Below, in pieces: positions 26,920 to 35,998 of a stretch of DNA of 64,000 nucleotides. The position numbers and the translations under genes were made by a program. The stretch spans positions 1 through 64,000 of the forward strand of contig JAHBVJ010000013.1 in assembly GCA_019637615.1 (NCBI GenBank), in the 5' to 3' direction. Positions within the stretch are counted from its first letter, which is position 1, and the number at the start of each line of letters is the position of its first letter. The DNA comes from Anaerolineae bacterium (GTDB taxonomy: Bacteria; Chloroflexota; Anaerolineae; Aggregatilineales; UBA2796). A model generated the notes under the pieces. It worked only from the letters and a program-made list of their open reading frames with translations. It ran no database searches and had not been told where the DNA came from.

Positions 26920-27702
26920 TTATAGCACGCCGAGCAGGTTCTTCCCCTCCCACTCTTTCCACGCGCCGACGCCGAGCAGCGCCGCCGCTGTGGGCGCAGT
27001 ATCCAGCAAACTAACCTCGGCTTGAATTTCGTGCCCCGCCGGGATGATCGCCCCTTTGAGGAAATACGGGATGGTCATATCTTCCGGCATTTCGGTGCCG
27101 TGCGTGCGTTCGTGCCCACCGTGATCAGCATGGACGATGATCGATGCGTCAGGCCGCAAAGCATCCAAAATCTTGCGCAGTTCGGCATCGACGGCTTCGG
27201 CCTGCTGGAGGTATTCATCCGACATCCAACCATAGGCATGTCCGGCGCTGTCTACCGTGCCCAAGTAGACAAACGTAAAATCGAACGCGCCCTGCTGAAG
27301 ATAGGGCAGGGCGGCGTCCGTCACCATCCGATCCCCTTCCGCGAGATTGTACGATTCGTTGGCATACCACGAAAAGGCCAGATTGCCGGGGCGGCTGAGA
27401 TCGCGCAGTTCTTCCCAATTGGTGAAGAAAGCGCAGCGCTTGTCGGCCTGATTCAGGCGTTCGATCAGGCCGGGAATCGGGCGCACCTGTGGCGTCCATT
27501 CGTTGGAGACGATGCCATGCCGCGAGGGCGGCACGCTGTGAAAGATCGAGGTGTGGCACGGCAGCGTGATTGAGGGATTCACGGACTGCGCGCGGAGTGT
27601 ATAAGCTCCTTCCACTTTCAAACGCTGTAATCCGGGCAAGTTGGCTTTATCGAGCGCATCAGGGCGCAGTCCATCGATCATGACGAAAACGACAGACGAC
27701 AT
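26920..27702 (-). CDS. Alkaline-phosphatase-superfamily phosphodiesterase / nucleotide pyrophosphatase-like
   Basis: 260 residues. VFVMIDGLRPDALD supplies the first metal aspartate, and NPSITLPCHTSIFHSVPPSRHGI the threonine-nucleophile region of type I phosphodiesterase/nucleotide pyrophosphatases. GTVDSAGHAYG and IIVHADHGGHERTHGTEMPEDMTIP give the remaining metal-binding Asp and His residues. The protein is shorter than the roughly 400-residue secreted forms, has no signal peptide and is probably cytoplasmic. The natural substrate is unknown (phosphodiester or phosphomonoester). It is divergent from the regulator at 27892. Confidence 0.85.
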   Translation of the reverse strand: MSSVVFVMIDGLRPDALDKANLPGLQRLKVEGAYTLRAQSVNPSITLPCHTSIFHSVPPSRHGIVSNEWTPQVRPIPGLIERLNQADKRCAFFTNWEELRDLSRPGNLAFSWYANESYNLAEGDRMVTDAALPYLQQGAFDFTFVYLGTVDSAGHAYGWMSDEYLQQAEAVDAELRKILDALRPDASIIVHADHGGHERTHGTEMPEDMTIPYFLKGAIIPAGHEIQAEVSLLDTAPTAAALLGVGAWKEWEGKNLLGVL

Positions 27703-27835
27703 GGGTATTTCCTCCAGCAGAAAGGTACAGGCTTACCAAACGAGTGTAACGAACGCTAAAACGCCGTCAACGGGCAATCGAGCTTTAAATGGAACTTTAA
27801 CATTAGGTAGGCGCTGAGTAGGGTCAAGTTTGTGA

Positions 27836-27864
27836 TTGACATTGTAAAAAAATCTTTTTATAAT
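27836..27864 (+). promoter_or_regulatory. Perfect consensus sigma-70 promoter
   Basis: TTGACA (27836-27841), exactly 17 bases, TATAAT (27859-27864). TTTTTATAAT is repeated directly at 27855-27864 and 27873-27882, so a regulator bound there would cover the -10 and the start site. Predicted leader about 20 bases to ATG 27892. Confidence 0.8.
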
Positions 27865-27891
27865 AAAATTAATTTTTATAATGGTATTGTC

Positions 27892-28476
27892 ATGCAAGAT
27901 GTGTATTACGTAGAAGAAGTCGATCAGGCGATGACGCTGCTGAAGCCGATTCGGCTGGAAATTTTGCGGCGGCTCGATGAACCGCGCACCTGTGACGAGC
28001 TGGCTGAGGTCTTCCAAGAGTCAACACAGAAGATTTATTACCACGTCAAGGCATTGCAAGAGGCGGGGCTGGTAGATAAAGTCGCGGATAAGCGCATCCG
28101 TGGCACCGTCGAGGGCTATTACCAAGCCAAAGCGCGCTCTTATTGGTTGGCACCCAGTCTGGTGGGGAAGGTTGGCTCGCTCCAACAGTCCCGCGATCAG
28201 GCAAGTTTGCGGATTCTGCTGCAACTTGCGGAGGACGTGATCGAGGACACCGCGCGGCTTGGCACCAAATCCGAAGTGGGACAGCAAGTGCCATCCCTGT
28301 CTCTGTCCGCCCAGATTCATCTCGCCAATTCCGCCCAACGCGCCGCCTTTCTACAAGAATTGCAAACGACCTTTCAGAACCTTGCTATGAACTATGGCGC
28401 TGCAGAAGACGCGGATGCATCAATGAACTTCCGCCTCGTTTTAATGTGTTATCCAAAACTGGAGTCCAAATCATGA
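27892..28476 (+). CDS. ArsR-like winged-helix transcriptional regulator
   Basis: 194 residues from ATG 27892. The in-frame ATG at 27832 lies upstream of the promoter and cannot be the start. The N-terminal winged helix reads MTLLKPIRLEILRRLDEPRTCDELAEVFQESTQKIYYHVKALQEAGLVDKVADKRIRGTVEGYYQA, the ArsR/HTH_20 pattern. The C-terminal half is likely for dimerisation or ligand binding and lacks a cysteine metal site. The gene overlaps the SRPBCC gene by four bases (ATGA), a frequent ArsR-SRPBCC arrangement in which the regulator controls its own operon. Direct repeats in its promoter support autoregulation, which is inferred. Confidence 0.85.
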   Translation: MQDVYYVEEVDQAMTLLKPIRLEILRRLDEPRTCDELAEVFQESTQKIYYHVKALQEAGLVDKVADKRIRGTVEGYYQAKARSYWLAPSLVGKVGSLQQSRDQASLRILLQLAEDVIEDTARLGTKSEVGQQVPSLSLSAQIHLANSAQRAAFLQELQTTFQNLAMNYGAAEDADASMNFRLVLMCYPKLESKS

Positions 28477-29423
28477 CGTTTGCCACGACACGGATGCAAA
28501 TCGGGTTAAGTGCCGAGCCTGACCGCGTATTCAACGCGCTCACCGACTCCGACGCCGTATGTGCATGGTTCAGCGAACATGCCGAAATCGATCTGGCGGC
28601 GAAGCAGTACGATTTCTGGGGAAAATACACGCCCACGGTGCCGGATCGCAGCAGTGGAAGCCATCCTATTGTCGCATGTGTGCCGAGCGAGGTGGTGGCC
28701 TATCGATGGCGTGTTGGCGACCATGAAACAACGGTAACATTCCGGTTGCATCCTCATGCGCAGGGGACGCTGTTAACGCTGCGTCATGCGGCTGATAACG
28801 AGGGTAATTCACCGCAAGGGGTCGCAGAGGATTTCTGGTTCCTTTCGCTGGAGAACTTGCGCCGTTACCTTGATGGCAAGCCTAGCGACGCCCGTGTAGA
28901 TTTCAGTGCTCCGATGCGGGGGCCGATCCAGCACGAGACCGAGATCGAGGCGCCGCCCGAACGCGTCTGGGATGTGTTGACCAACCCCGACGAGCTGAAC
29001 CGCTGGATCGCCACTCAGGCGAATATACAGCTCGAAAAGGATGGCGTATACGGGCTAGGCTGGACTCAAGGAGATACCGATTACGGTGCAAGCAAAATCC
29101 TTGATGTTGTGCCGGAGCAGAAACTTGCCCTTGAGATACCGCCGTATCCCGGTCAATCCCCAACGATGGTGACGTGGGAGATGAAAGAGAACAACGGCAA
29201 AACTTGGCTCACTTTTACCCACAGCGGATTTGAAGCTGATCAGGATGTCAGTGACCTCCATTCCGGGTGGCGGAATTTTGTTAACTGGGTGCGTTCCGTG
29301 TCCGAGTACGGCGCGGCGTGGTATCCGCCTGTATCCGTGCTCAGTGAGGGCGCGATTGGCTATCCCGCGACCATCGTCAGCGCTCAGAATCAGCTTGCGC
29401 CGGAACTGCGTGAAAAGGCGTAG
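28473..29423 (+). CDS. Tandem SRPBCC (AHSA1-like) domain protein
   Basis: 316 residues from ATG 28473, GGAG at 28461-28464, coupled to the regulator stop. Two START/AHSA1-type domains are visible: residues 1-145 (MQIGLSAEPDRVFNALTDSDAVCAWFSEHAEIDL... VVAYRWRV) and about 155-290 (HETEIEAPPERVWDVLTNPDELNRWIATQANIQLE... WTQGD ... WLTFTHSGF). The fold binds hydrophobic ligands. Partners of ArsR regulators in such operons often respond to small hydrophobic compounds, but no ligand can be assigned. Longer in-frame frames upstream overlap the regulator and are not real. Confidence 0.85.
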   Translation: MTFATTRMQIGLSAEPDRVFNALTDSDAVCAWFSEHAEIDLAAKQYDFWGKYTPTVPDRSSGSHPIVACVPSEVVAYRWRVGDHETTVTFRLHPHAQGTLLTLRHAADNEGNSPQGVAEDFWFLSLENLRRYLDGKPSDARVDFSAPMRGPIQHETEIEAPPERVWDVLTNPDELNRWIATQANIQLEKDGVYGLGWTQGDTDYGASKILDVVPEQKLALEIPPYPGQSPTMVTWEMKENNGKTWLTFTHSGFEADQDVSDLHSGWRNFVNWVRSVSEYGAAWYPPVSVLSEGAIGYPATIVSAQNQLAPELREKA

Positions 29424-29839
29424 GCGAGGATTATGCTTGTTGCCAACTTCTGACGAGGCGGTTGCGCAGGTCAAGCGAAGGCGCTTCCAACGCCGCTCTT
29501 TGGCTTGACCGTTTGGCCTCCTATTTGCTACCGATCAACCTACTTGATCAGCGCTGTCAGTCATGGCGTGGCTGTGGCTGACAGCGTGATTGCAGCGGCA
29601 GTCTGTTGCCCGCAGATTCCTGTGTCCGCCTTCCATCGCGAAATTTTGTGGTGATTTTGCCTGCGAATTTGGTAATTCGACCGGACTAACTTCAAAGCAT
29701 ATTCCGTCAAGACTCGGTCTGTACACCTGCCCGCGCATACAGTAAAATACTCTGTTCTGCTGTGCTCAAAGACGCCCCGTAAACAGGTGTCCGCGAAGGC
29801 AGCAGCAACGTCCATCAGTGCTCAGAGGGCTACATCTTC
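29424..29839. other. Intergenic region with two hairpins
   Basis: 416 bases before mfd. It contains GGTCAAGC...GGCTTGACC (about 29468-29511) and GCTGTCAG...CTGACAGC (about 29555-29587), likely termination of the SRPBCC operon. No gene recognised. Confidence 0.45.
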
Positions 29840-32800
29840 ATGCAGTTGAACGGTTTGTTAGCGCTGCTGGAGCAAACGCCGACGTTTAGCGGCTTGCTCG
29901 ATTTGCTGAATGCCAACCGCCCTACTCCTGATCAACATATTTTACGTAGTGCCCGTCCATACGTCATCGCTGCGCTCACCAAAGCCATCCAACGTCCGCT
30001 GCTGATCGTAACTGGCTCAGTGGAACGTGCTTACACGATTACTGAACAACTGCCAGCATGGCTGCCAGAGACGCCGATTCTGCGCTTTGCCGAGCCAAGC
30101 TCACTATTCTATGACCGCTCACCGTGGGCACCCAACACGATCCGTGCGCGGCTGGACGTGCTGGGCGCGCTGTGCCCGCCAATTGGCTTGAGCGAACAAC
30201 CGACGAGCACCCCGCCCGTGATCGTCGCTTCCGCACTGGCGCTGATGCAGCGGACACTGCCCGTGCGCGAGTTCAAAGCGTCTTCTCGCGTGATCAAAGC
30301 CAGACAGCAAGCCGATCCCGACAAACTGCTGCGGACATGGCTCGGCATCGGCTATCAGCCCGCGTCGGTGGTGGTCGAGCCGGGGACGTTCAATCGGCGC
30401 GGCGGCATCGTGGATGTGTTCCCGATCAATGCCCCGCGTCCGGTACGCATGGAATTCTGGGGCGACGAGGTAGAGAGCTTGCGCGGCTTCGACCCGCAAA
30501 CACAGCGCTCGGCGGAAACGCTCGACAAGATGGTAATCATTCCCGCCCGCGAAGCCCTGCCCAAGCTCTCGCGCCCCGTCGCGGATCGCCTGAGCGATTG
30601 GTTCGCCATGCTGCCACCGGGCGAGCAAGACCTGACCTCGGCGCAACCCGACGAGTCTGATCTGCGCTCCGAGTCGGCCTTCGGGCTGATCGAGTTCTAT
30701 CTGCCGTATTTCTACAGCCAACCCGTCAGCCTGTTGGACTACTTGCCGGACAATGCGCTGCTGATGGTGGAGGATTGGAACGCGCTGGAAGACTCGATGC
30801 AAGAGTTGGAGACGCAAGCCGTCACTCAGCGCGAGGAAAAATTGTCGTTAGGGCAGATTCCCGCCGATTATCCGCTGCCTTATTTTACGTGGGATGAACT
30901 GCGCGACGATCTGACGGATCGGCATCCGCTGCATCTGGCGGGCGGGGGCAGCCACGAGATCGACTCGCTGTTTGCGGGCGATCCGCTGGCGTTGGGGCAG
31001 CACTTCGTGCCCAGTCATCGCTACGGAGGGCAGCTCAAGGAGTTCCTCGCTGGTTTACGCACCGAGCGCACGGCGGGACATACCTCCATCGTGATCAGCA
31101 ATCAGGCACAGCGGTTGGCAGAACTCTGGAACGATTCCGCTAAGGGCAGCATCATTAACCCCGTCAGCCGCATCGTTGAGGTGCCGCCAGCGATCACGTT
31201 TGTGGAGGGCGCGCTGGCAGAAGGTTGGACGTTCAAGGCGGATGAGGAGTCGGCAGTGCATCTCTGCACCGACGCGGAGATCTTCGGTTGGAAGCGCCCC
31301 GAACCCCGCCGCCACAGTACGCCACGCAGCACCTCACCGGAAGCCTACTTCGCGGACATCGCTGACGGCGATTTCGTGGTGCATGTCGAGTACGGGATCG
31401 GGCGCTTCACGGGCATGAACAAGCGCATCCTCGATGGCAACGAGCGCGAGTATCTGGTGATCCAGTTCGCGGGTTCGGACATGCTGTACGTGCCGATCCA
31501 TCAGGCGGATCGGCTGACGCGTTACGTCGGCGTGGAAGGCCAAGACCCGACTCTCAGCAAGCTCGGATCGAATGAGTGGAACCGCCAGAAAGAAGCGGCG
31601 CGGGCGGCAGCGGAAGAAGTCGCCAGAGACTTGCTGGAACTGTACGCTAAACGTGCCAGCGTGCATGGCTATGCTTTTGCGCCGGACGTGGCATGGCAAG
31701 CCGAATTGGAAGCCTCGTTCCCGTTTATCGAAACCGAGGATCAGGTGCGCGTGCTGAAAGATGTCAAAGCCGACATGGAGCGCCCCGTGCCGATGGATCG
31801 CCTGATCTGCGGCGATGTCGGCTACGGCAAAACCGAGATCGCGCTGCGGGCGGCATTCAAAGCGGTGATGAACGGTAAACAGGTCGCGATTCTCGTGCCG
31901 ACGACGGTGCTGGCGCAGCAGCACTACAACACGTTCAGTCAGCGTATGGCGGCGTTTCCCGTCAAAGTCGAGATGCTGTCGCGCTTCCGCAGCCCCAAGG
32001 AGCAGAAAGACATCCTCGATCTGGCGGCGATTGGCGGCGTGGACATCCTGATCGGCACCCATCGCTTGCTGCAAGATGATGTCAAGTTCCGCGATCTTGG
32101 TTTGCTGGTGATCGATGAGGAACAGCGTTTCGGCGTCACGCACAAAGAGAAGCTCAAGCGGATGCGCACCGAGGTCGATGTGCTAACCATGACCGCTACG
32201 CCGATCCCGCGCACACTGTACATGAGTCTGGCGGGCGTGCGCGATGTCAGCCGCCTGACTACGCCGCCGGAGGAACGGTTACCCGTCCTCACGCACGTTG
32301 GCCCGCACGACGACAAGATGATCCGGCAGGCGATTCTGCGCGAGCTGGATCGCGATGGGCAGGTGTATTTCGTGCATAACCGCGTGTCTACCATCGATAG
32401 CATCGAGCTGAAGTTGCAGGAGTTGGTGCCCGAAGCCAACATCGTGATTGGTCATGGGCAGATGGCGGAGGATGAGCTGGAGCGTGTGATGACCGATTTC
32501 GCGTCCGGCTCACATGATGTGCTGCTGTGTACTACGATCATCGAGAGCGGGCTGGACATCCCCAACGCCAACACGATCATCATCGATAATGCCGATATGT
32601 TTGGGCTGGCGCAGTTGTACCAGTTGCGCGGGCGCGTTGGTCGGAGTGCCAATCGCGGGTATGCCTATCTGTTTTATAACAAGCACACACATCTGAATCC
32701 CGATGCGCGCGCCCGTCTGGATACCATCGCGGAGCAGACGGAACTCGGCGCGGGCATGAACATCGCCATGCGCGATCTCGAAATTCGCGGGACGGGCGAT

Positions 32801-33385
32801 CTGCTCGGTTTGCGGCAGAGCGGCTATATCGCGTCGGTTGGCTTCAACCTGTACACGCAAATGCTGGCGCAGGCCGTGAACAAGCTGAAGAGCGGTCAGA
32901 AGATCGAGACCGACGACGTAAAACGATCTACGCTGCCCGTCGCCGCCTCTGTGACCATCGATCTGCCTGTGCCTGCCTTCATCCCGATGGACTTCGTGCC
33001 CGATATGCAGATGCGATTGCAGTTGTACCGCCGCATCGCCGACCTGACTTCCACCGAATCCGTAGACGAGATCACGTCTGAACTCGAAGACCGGTTCGGA
33101 AAGCTCCCACCGGAGCTGTTGGGGTTGCTGTTTCAGGTGCGCGTGAAGCTGATGGCGCTTGCCGCCAACGCGACGGGCGTCACGTTTAACACCGAGCAGA
33201 TCGCAATCAAGCTGCCGTACCTTTCGGAAGTGGATCGCGGTGGGCTGCAACGTTACCTCGGTCGTAACACGCGCGTCAGCCGGACGGCGGTGTGGCTTCC
33301 CCGCGAGGACGGCGAAGACTGGCAAACGCCGCTGCTCAAAGTCTTGGAACGTCTCGACATGCGCGAGATGGCAGACACCAAGTAA
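29840..33385 (+). CDS. mfd: Transcription-repair coupling factor Mfd
   Basis: 1181 residues, full length. The UvrB-homology region occupies the first 350 residues (ERAYTITEQLPAWL, FSRRGGIVDVFPIN-like FNRRGGIVDVFPI). The RNA-polymerase-interacting domain follows (GDFVVHVEYGIGRFTGM, about residue 510). The RecG-like translocase has Walker A GDVGYGKTE (K664), DEEQ at 759-762, TATPIPRTL and RGRVGRSANRGYAY. The C-terminal TRCF domain includes MQMRLQLYRRIA. Mfd removes RNA polymerase stalled at lesions and recruits UvrA. ATG 29840 lacks a strong ribosome site but matches the family start. A perfect hairpin (33403-33436) follows. Confidence 0.96.
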   Translation: MQLNGLLALLEQTPTFSGLLDLLNANRPTPDQHILRSARPYVIAALTKAIQRPLLIVTGSVERAYTITEQLPAWLPETPILRFAEPSSLFYDRSPWAPNTIRARLDVLGALCPPIGLSEQPTSTPPVIVASALALMQRTLPVREFKASSRVIKARQQADPDKLLRTWLGIGYQPASVVVEPGTFNRRGGIVDVFPINAPRPVRMEFWGDEVESLRGFDPQTQRSAETLDKMVIIPAREALPKLSRPVADRLSDWFAMLPPGEQDLTSAQPDESDLRSESAFGLIEFYLPYFYSQPVSLLDYLPDNALLMVEDWNALEDSMQELETQAVTQREEKLSLGQIPADYPLPYFTWDELRDDLTDRHPLHLAGGGSHEIDSLFAGDPLALGQHFVPSHRYGGQLKEFLAGLRTERTAGHTSIVISNQAQRLAELWNDSAKGSIINPVSRIVEVPPAITFVEGALAEGWTFKADEESAVHLCTDAEIFGWKRPEPRRHSTPRSTSPEAYFADIADGDFVVHVEYGIGRFTGMNKRILDGNEREYLVIQFAGSDMLYVPIHQADRLTRYVGVEGQDPTLSKLGSNEWNRQKEAARAAAEEVARDLLELYAKRASVHGYAFAPDVAWQAELEASFPFIETEDQVRVLKDVKADMERPVPMDRLICGDVGYGKTEIALRAAFKAVMNGKQVAILVPTTVLAQQHYNTFSQRMAAFPVKVEMLSRFRSPKEQKDILDLAAIGGVDILIGTHRLLQDDVKFRDLGLLVIDEEQRFGVTHKEKLKRMRTEVDVLTMTATPIPRTLYMSLAGVRDVSRLTTPPEERLPVLTHVGPHDDKMIRQAILRELDRDGQVYFVHNRVSTIDSIELKLQELVPEANIVIGHGQMAEDELERVMTDFASGSHDVLLCTTIIESGLDIPNANTIIIDNADMFGLAQLYQLRGRVGRSANRGYAYLFYNKHTHLNPDARARLDTIAEQTELGAGMNIAMRDLEIRGTGDLLGLRQSGYIASVGFNLYTQMLAQAVNKLKSGQKIETDDVKRSTLPVAASVTIDLPVPAFIPMDFVPDMQMRLQLYRRIADLTSTESVDEITSELEDRFGKLPPELLGLLFQVRVKLMALAANATGVTFNTEQIAIKLPYLSEVDRGGLQRYLGRNTRVSRTAVWLPREDGEDWQTPLLKVLERLDMREMADTK

Positions 33386-33402
33386 CACTAGCGATACGTC
33401 GG

Positions 33403-33436
33403 TGAGCCGCTTTTAGAAACATCGGAAAGCGGCTCA
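33403..33436 (+). terminator. Hairpin terminator after mfd
   Basis: Perfect 11-bp arms TGAGCCGCTTT (33403-33413) and AAAGCGGCTCA (33426-33436), 18 bases past the mfd stop. Confidence 0.65.
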
Positions 33437-33556
33437 TCGAACTTGCGACTTCTAAATCTTTCCAATGGTGATGCTAAACGAGTCATCGAAAACAGCATCG
33501 AGAGGACACGCTACAATTGGTGCCATTGAATTTCAAAAGTAGGAATTCCTAAATCG

Positions 33557-34813
33557 ATGTTGACTAAAATCGAAGTGCTAAATTATCGCGCTTTACGATA
33601 TATCAATCAATCATTGGAACCATTCCAAGTGTTAATTGGGCCAAATGCAAGCGGGAAAACTACTTTTTTAGACGTAATAGCATTTATTCGTGATGTGATT
33701 AGTGACCAAACACCCATTGAAGCGATCCGAAATCGATCAAGTGACATATATGATTTGACATGGATGAAGCGTACCGACTGGCTAGAATTGGCTGTAGAAG
33801 CGCGCATTCCTGAAAAAATCCGCCCGCAGAAGTCTTATACTCATATTCGCTACGAAATTAGACTAGGAATTCAAGAGGAAAAACATGAACTGGCATTACT
33901 CGCAGAGACTTTGTGGTTGATAGGTTCTGAGACATCAAACGGTATTAAACAAGGTAAATTGTTTCCTCAACCTCCAGATCCACCAGATAGGCTGACAAGA
34001 GATCCTGATAAGAACACCAGAAATCCGCCGGGATGGCGCAAGATCGTTAGCAAATCTTCTCGCGGAAATGATTATTTCCGATCAGAAACAACGGACTGGA
34101 ATAATTTGTTTCGATTAGGGCCGAAACGTTCTGCATTGGCGAATTTGCCTGCTGATGACAGTCGGTTCCCGGCGTCCACTTGGTTCAAACAGTATATTTC
34201 TGAAGGCGTTCAACGTATTATGTTGAACAGCGAAGCATTACGCAGGCCAAGCCCTCCACAAAGTCCTCGTGCTTTCTTACCTGATGGCTCAAATTTGCCT
34301 TGGGTTGTCGAAGAACTGACAGCAACTCATCCAGATCGATTTGCAGAGTGGATAGATCACGTTCGCACGGCTCTTCCAGACATCCTAGCGATTAAGTCAT
34401 TGGAACGGCCCGAAGACCGTCATCGTTATTTGGCGGTTGACTATGCTTCAGGAGTGTCAGTGCCATCTTGGGTAGTTTCTGACGGCACGCTTAGAATGTT
34501 AGCGCTAACCCTTTTGCCATACTTGCCCAATCTGAATGGATTGTACCTAATTGAAGAACCTGAAAATGGCATACATCCACGTGCTGTAGAAACGGTATTT
34601 CAATCTCTGAGTTCTGTTTATGATGGGCAGGTCTTGGTGGCAACACATTCTCCAATTATTCTTAGCTTGGCTAGCCCTAAACAATTATTGTGCTTTGCAC
34701 GGACATCTGAAGGTGCAACCGATATTATCCGAGGCGATCAGCATCCACGTTTGCACGAATGGAAAGGAGAGATTGGATTGGGCACACTTTTTGCAAGTGG
34801 GGTGCTTGGATGA
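33557..34813 (+). CDS. OLD-like AAA ATPase (defence candidate)
   Basis: 418 residues. LTKIEVLNYRALRYINQSLEPFQVLIGPNASGKTTFLDVI gives the ABC/SMC-type N-terminus with Walker A GPNASGKTT (residues 28-36). YLIEEPENGIHPRAVE (about 330) is Walker B, and LVATHSPIIL (about 360) the switch histidine, as in OLD/RecF-like AAA_21 proteins. It overlaps the next gene by four bases (ATGA). The gene is distinctly AT-richer than mfd before it and the genes after it, suggesting acquisition. ATPases of this kind drive many anti-phage systems together with a nuclease partner. I recall similar pairs annotated within the methylation-associated defence (MAD) system, but this is memory, not a search. There is no methyltransferase next to it. 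Confidence 0.85.
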   Translation: MLTKIEVLNYRALRYINQSLEPFQVLIGPNASGKTTFLDVIAFIRDVISDQTPIEAIRNRSSDIYDLTWMKRTDWLELAVEARIPEKIRPQKSYTHIRYEIRLGIQEEKHELALLAETLWLIGSETSNGIKQGKLFPQPPDPPDRLTRDPDKNTRNPPGWRKIVSKSSRGNDYFRSETTDWNNLFRLGPKRSALANLPADDSRFPASTWFKQYISEGVQRIMLNSEALRRPSPPQSPRAFLPDGSNLPWVVEELTATHPDRFAEWIDHVRTALPDILAIKSLERPEDRHRYLAVDYASGVSVPSWVVSDGTLRMLALTLLPYLPNLNGLYLIEEPENGIHPRAVETVFQSLSSVYDGQVLVATHSPIILSLASPKQLLCFARTSEGATDIIRGDQHPRLHEWKGEIGLGTLFASGVLG

Positions 34814-35430
34814 GTAGTGATCTTGTTATTCTCGTCGCTGATAAAGATACAGAATTCGCATTAAAAGGGCTATTTTCGCGACCACAAAGTCTAGGCATTC
34901 GTTCGATCGAGGTTGAAATCCTAATCCATATTCAACGCGATCCCGGTTGCTGGAACGAGGCGGATAGTTTCCTACGGCCTTTTAGTAAGCAATTCGCATA
35001 CGCGCTCGTCATTTTCGACCATCAAGGCTGTGGTCAAGAAGATAAGATGGCAGATCGGCTTGAGGAAGAACTCGAACAACGGTTGAATTTGACGGGTTGG
35101 GAAGATCGTTCCCATGTTGTAATCTTGCAACCAGAACTAGAGATATGGGTATGGAGTGATTCTCCTAAAGTAGATGAATGCTTAGGCTGGACGAATAAAT
35201 CCCCTAGTCTGCGCCATGCCCTGCGTGAACAGGATTTACTCGATGCTGAGGCATATAAACCACATGATCCTAAATTGGCCTTGGAGTGGGCTTTGCGTCA
35301 AGTTAAGAAACCACGTTCGTCCGATCTATACAAAAGATTAGCTGAACAAGTTTCTTTTCAGCGGTGTACAGATCAAAGCTTTCTTCGGTTCAAAAACATA
35401 CTTCAGACATGGTTCCCGCCAAACAATTAG
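34810..35430 (+). CDS. Small partner of the OLD-like ATPase (possible TOPRIM-like)
   Basis: 206 residues from ATG 34810, overlapping the ATPase stop by four bases. LVILVADKDTEFALKGLFSRPQSLGIRSIEVEI and ALVIFDHQGCGQEDKMADRLEEELEQRL are reminiscent of a degenerate TOPRIM/DUF4276-type core (a Glu early, then Asp after a hydrophobic strand). VVILQPELEIWVWSDSPKVDECLGW and RLAEQVSFQRCTDQSFLRFKNIL look like conserved family blocks. Translational coupling indicates a complex with the ATPase. Assignment as a nuclease is unproven, since the usual DxD is FDHQG here. AT-rich like its partner. Confidence 0.75.
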   Translation: MSSDLVILVADKDTEFALKGLFSRPQSLGIRSIEVEILIHIQRDPGCWNEADSFLRPFSKQFAYALVIFDHQGCGQEDKMADRLEEELEQRLNLTGWEDRSHVVILQPELEIWVWSDSPKVDECLGWTNKSPSLRHALREQDLLDAEAYKPHDPKLALEWALRQVKKPRSSDLYKRLAEQVSFQRCTDQSFLRFKNILQTWFPPNN

Positions 35431-35461
35431 TAACGTGAGAATGTACTTAGAGAGGTCAAGC

Positions 35462-35992
35462 ATGACGGACGAATATCCGCACTCAAAAGCAGAACTACTG
35501 GAGAATCTCAAGACGGGCTGGCAGACGCTCGACACGGCAATCAAGCAATACAACGAAGCCCAGCTCACGCAACTCAAAGACCACGAAGGATGGACAGTCA
35601 AAGATCACCTGAGCCATTTCGTCGCATGGGCAAGCAGCATTGGCGCGTTTCTAGAGAAAAGACCGCGTTGGGAAGGCATGGGCATCGACCGCGCCACATG
35701 GGACGCGCACTATGAAGCAGTCAACGCGGCGGTGCAGAAGCGGGACATAGATCGTCCGCTGGCGGACGTGTTGGCTGAACTCAAGGCAGTCCATGATCAG
35801 ATTGTGGCGAAAGTTACCGCGCTGCCGGAAGAAGATTTATTCAAGCCCTATTTCTATTTCCAACCGTTTGAACCCGATGATGCGACCGACCAACGTCCGG
35901 CGGTGATCTGGATCATCAGCAACACCTACGAGCATTACGCCGAGCATTTGCCGTGGATCGAGGCGATTGTCGCGGCACAGCCCCCGGCGTAG
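35462..35992 (+). CDS. ClbS/DinB-like four-helix protein
   Basis: 176 residues from ATG 35462, with GAGAGG at 35450-35455. The sequence SKAELLENLKTGWQTLDTAIKQY...EGWTVKDHLSHFVAWASSIGAFL and WIISNTYEHYAEHLPWIEAIV follows the ClbS/DfsB subgroup of the DinB superfamily. Its conserved His positions (DHLSH, EHYAEH) could bind metal. ClbS itself hydrolyses colibactin; most relatives have unknown roles in thiol transfer or detoxification. The gene is GC-rich again, so the AT-rich block ends just before it. It is followed within 7 bases by the secreted-protein gene. Confidence 0.8.
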   Translation: MTDEYPHSKAELLENLKTGWQTLDTAIKQYNEAQLTQLKDHEGWTVKDHLSHFVAWASSIGAFLEKRPRWEGMGIDRATWDAHYEAVNAAVQKRDIDRPLADVLAELKAVHDQIVAKVTALPEEDLFKPYFYFQPFEPDDATDQRPAVIWIISNTYEHYAEHLPWIEAIVAAQPPA

Positions 35993-35998
35993 CCCCGC

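Noticed and set aside
30119-33388. Several long open frames on the minus strand inside mfd
   Set aside because: Shadows of the GC-rich mfd codons without ribosome sites or family motifs.
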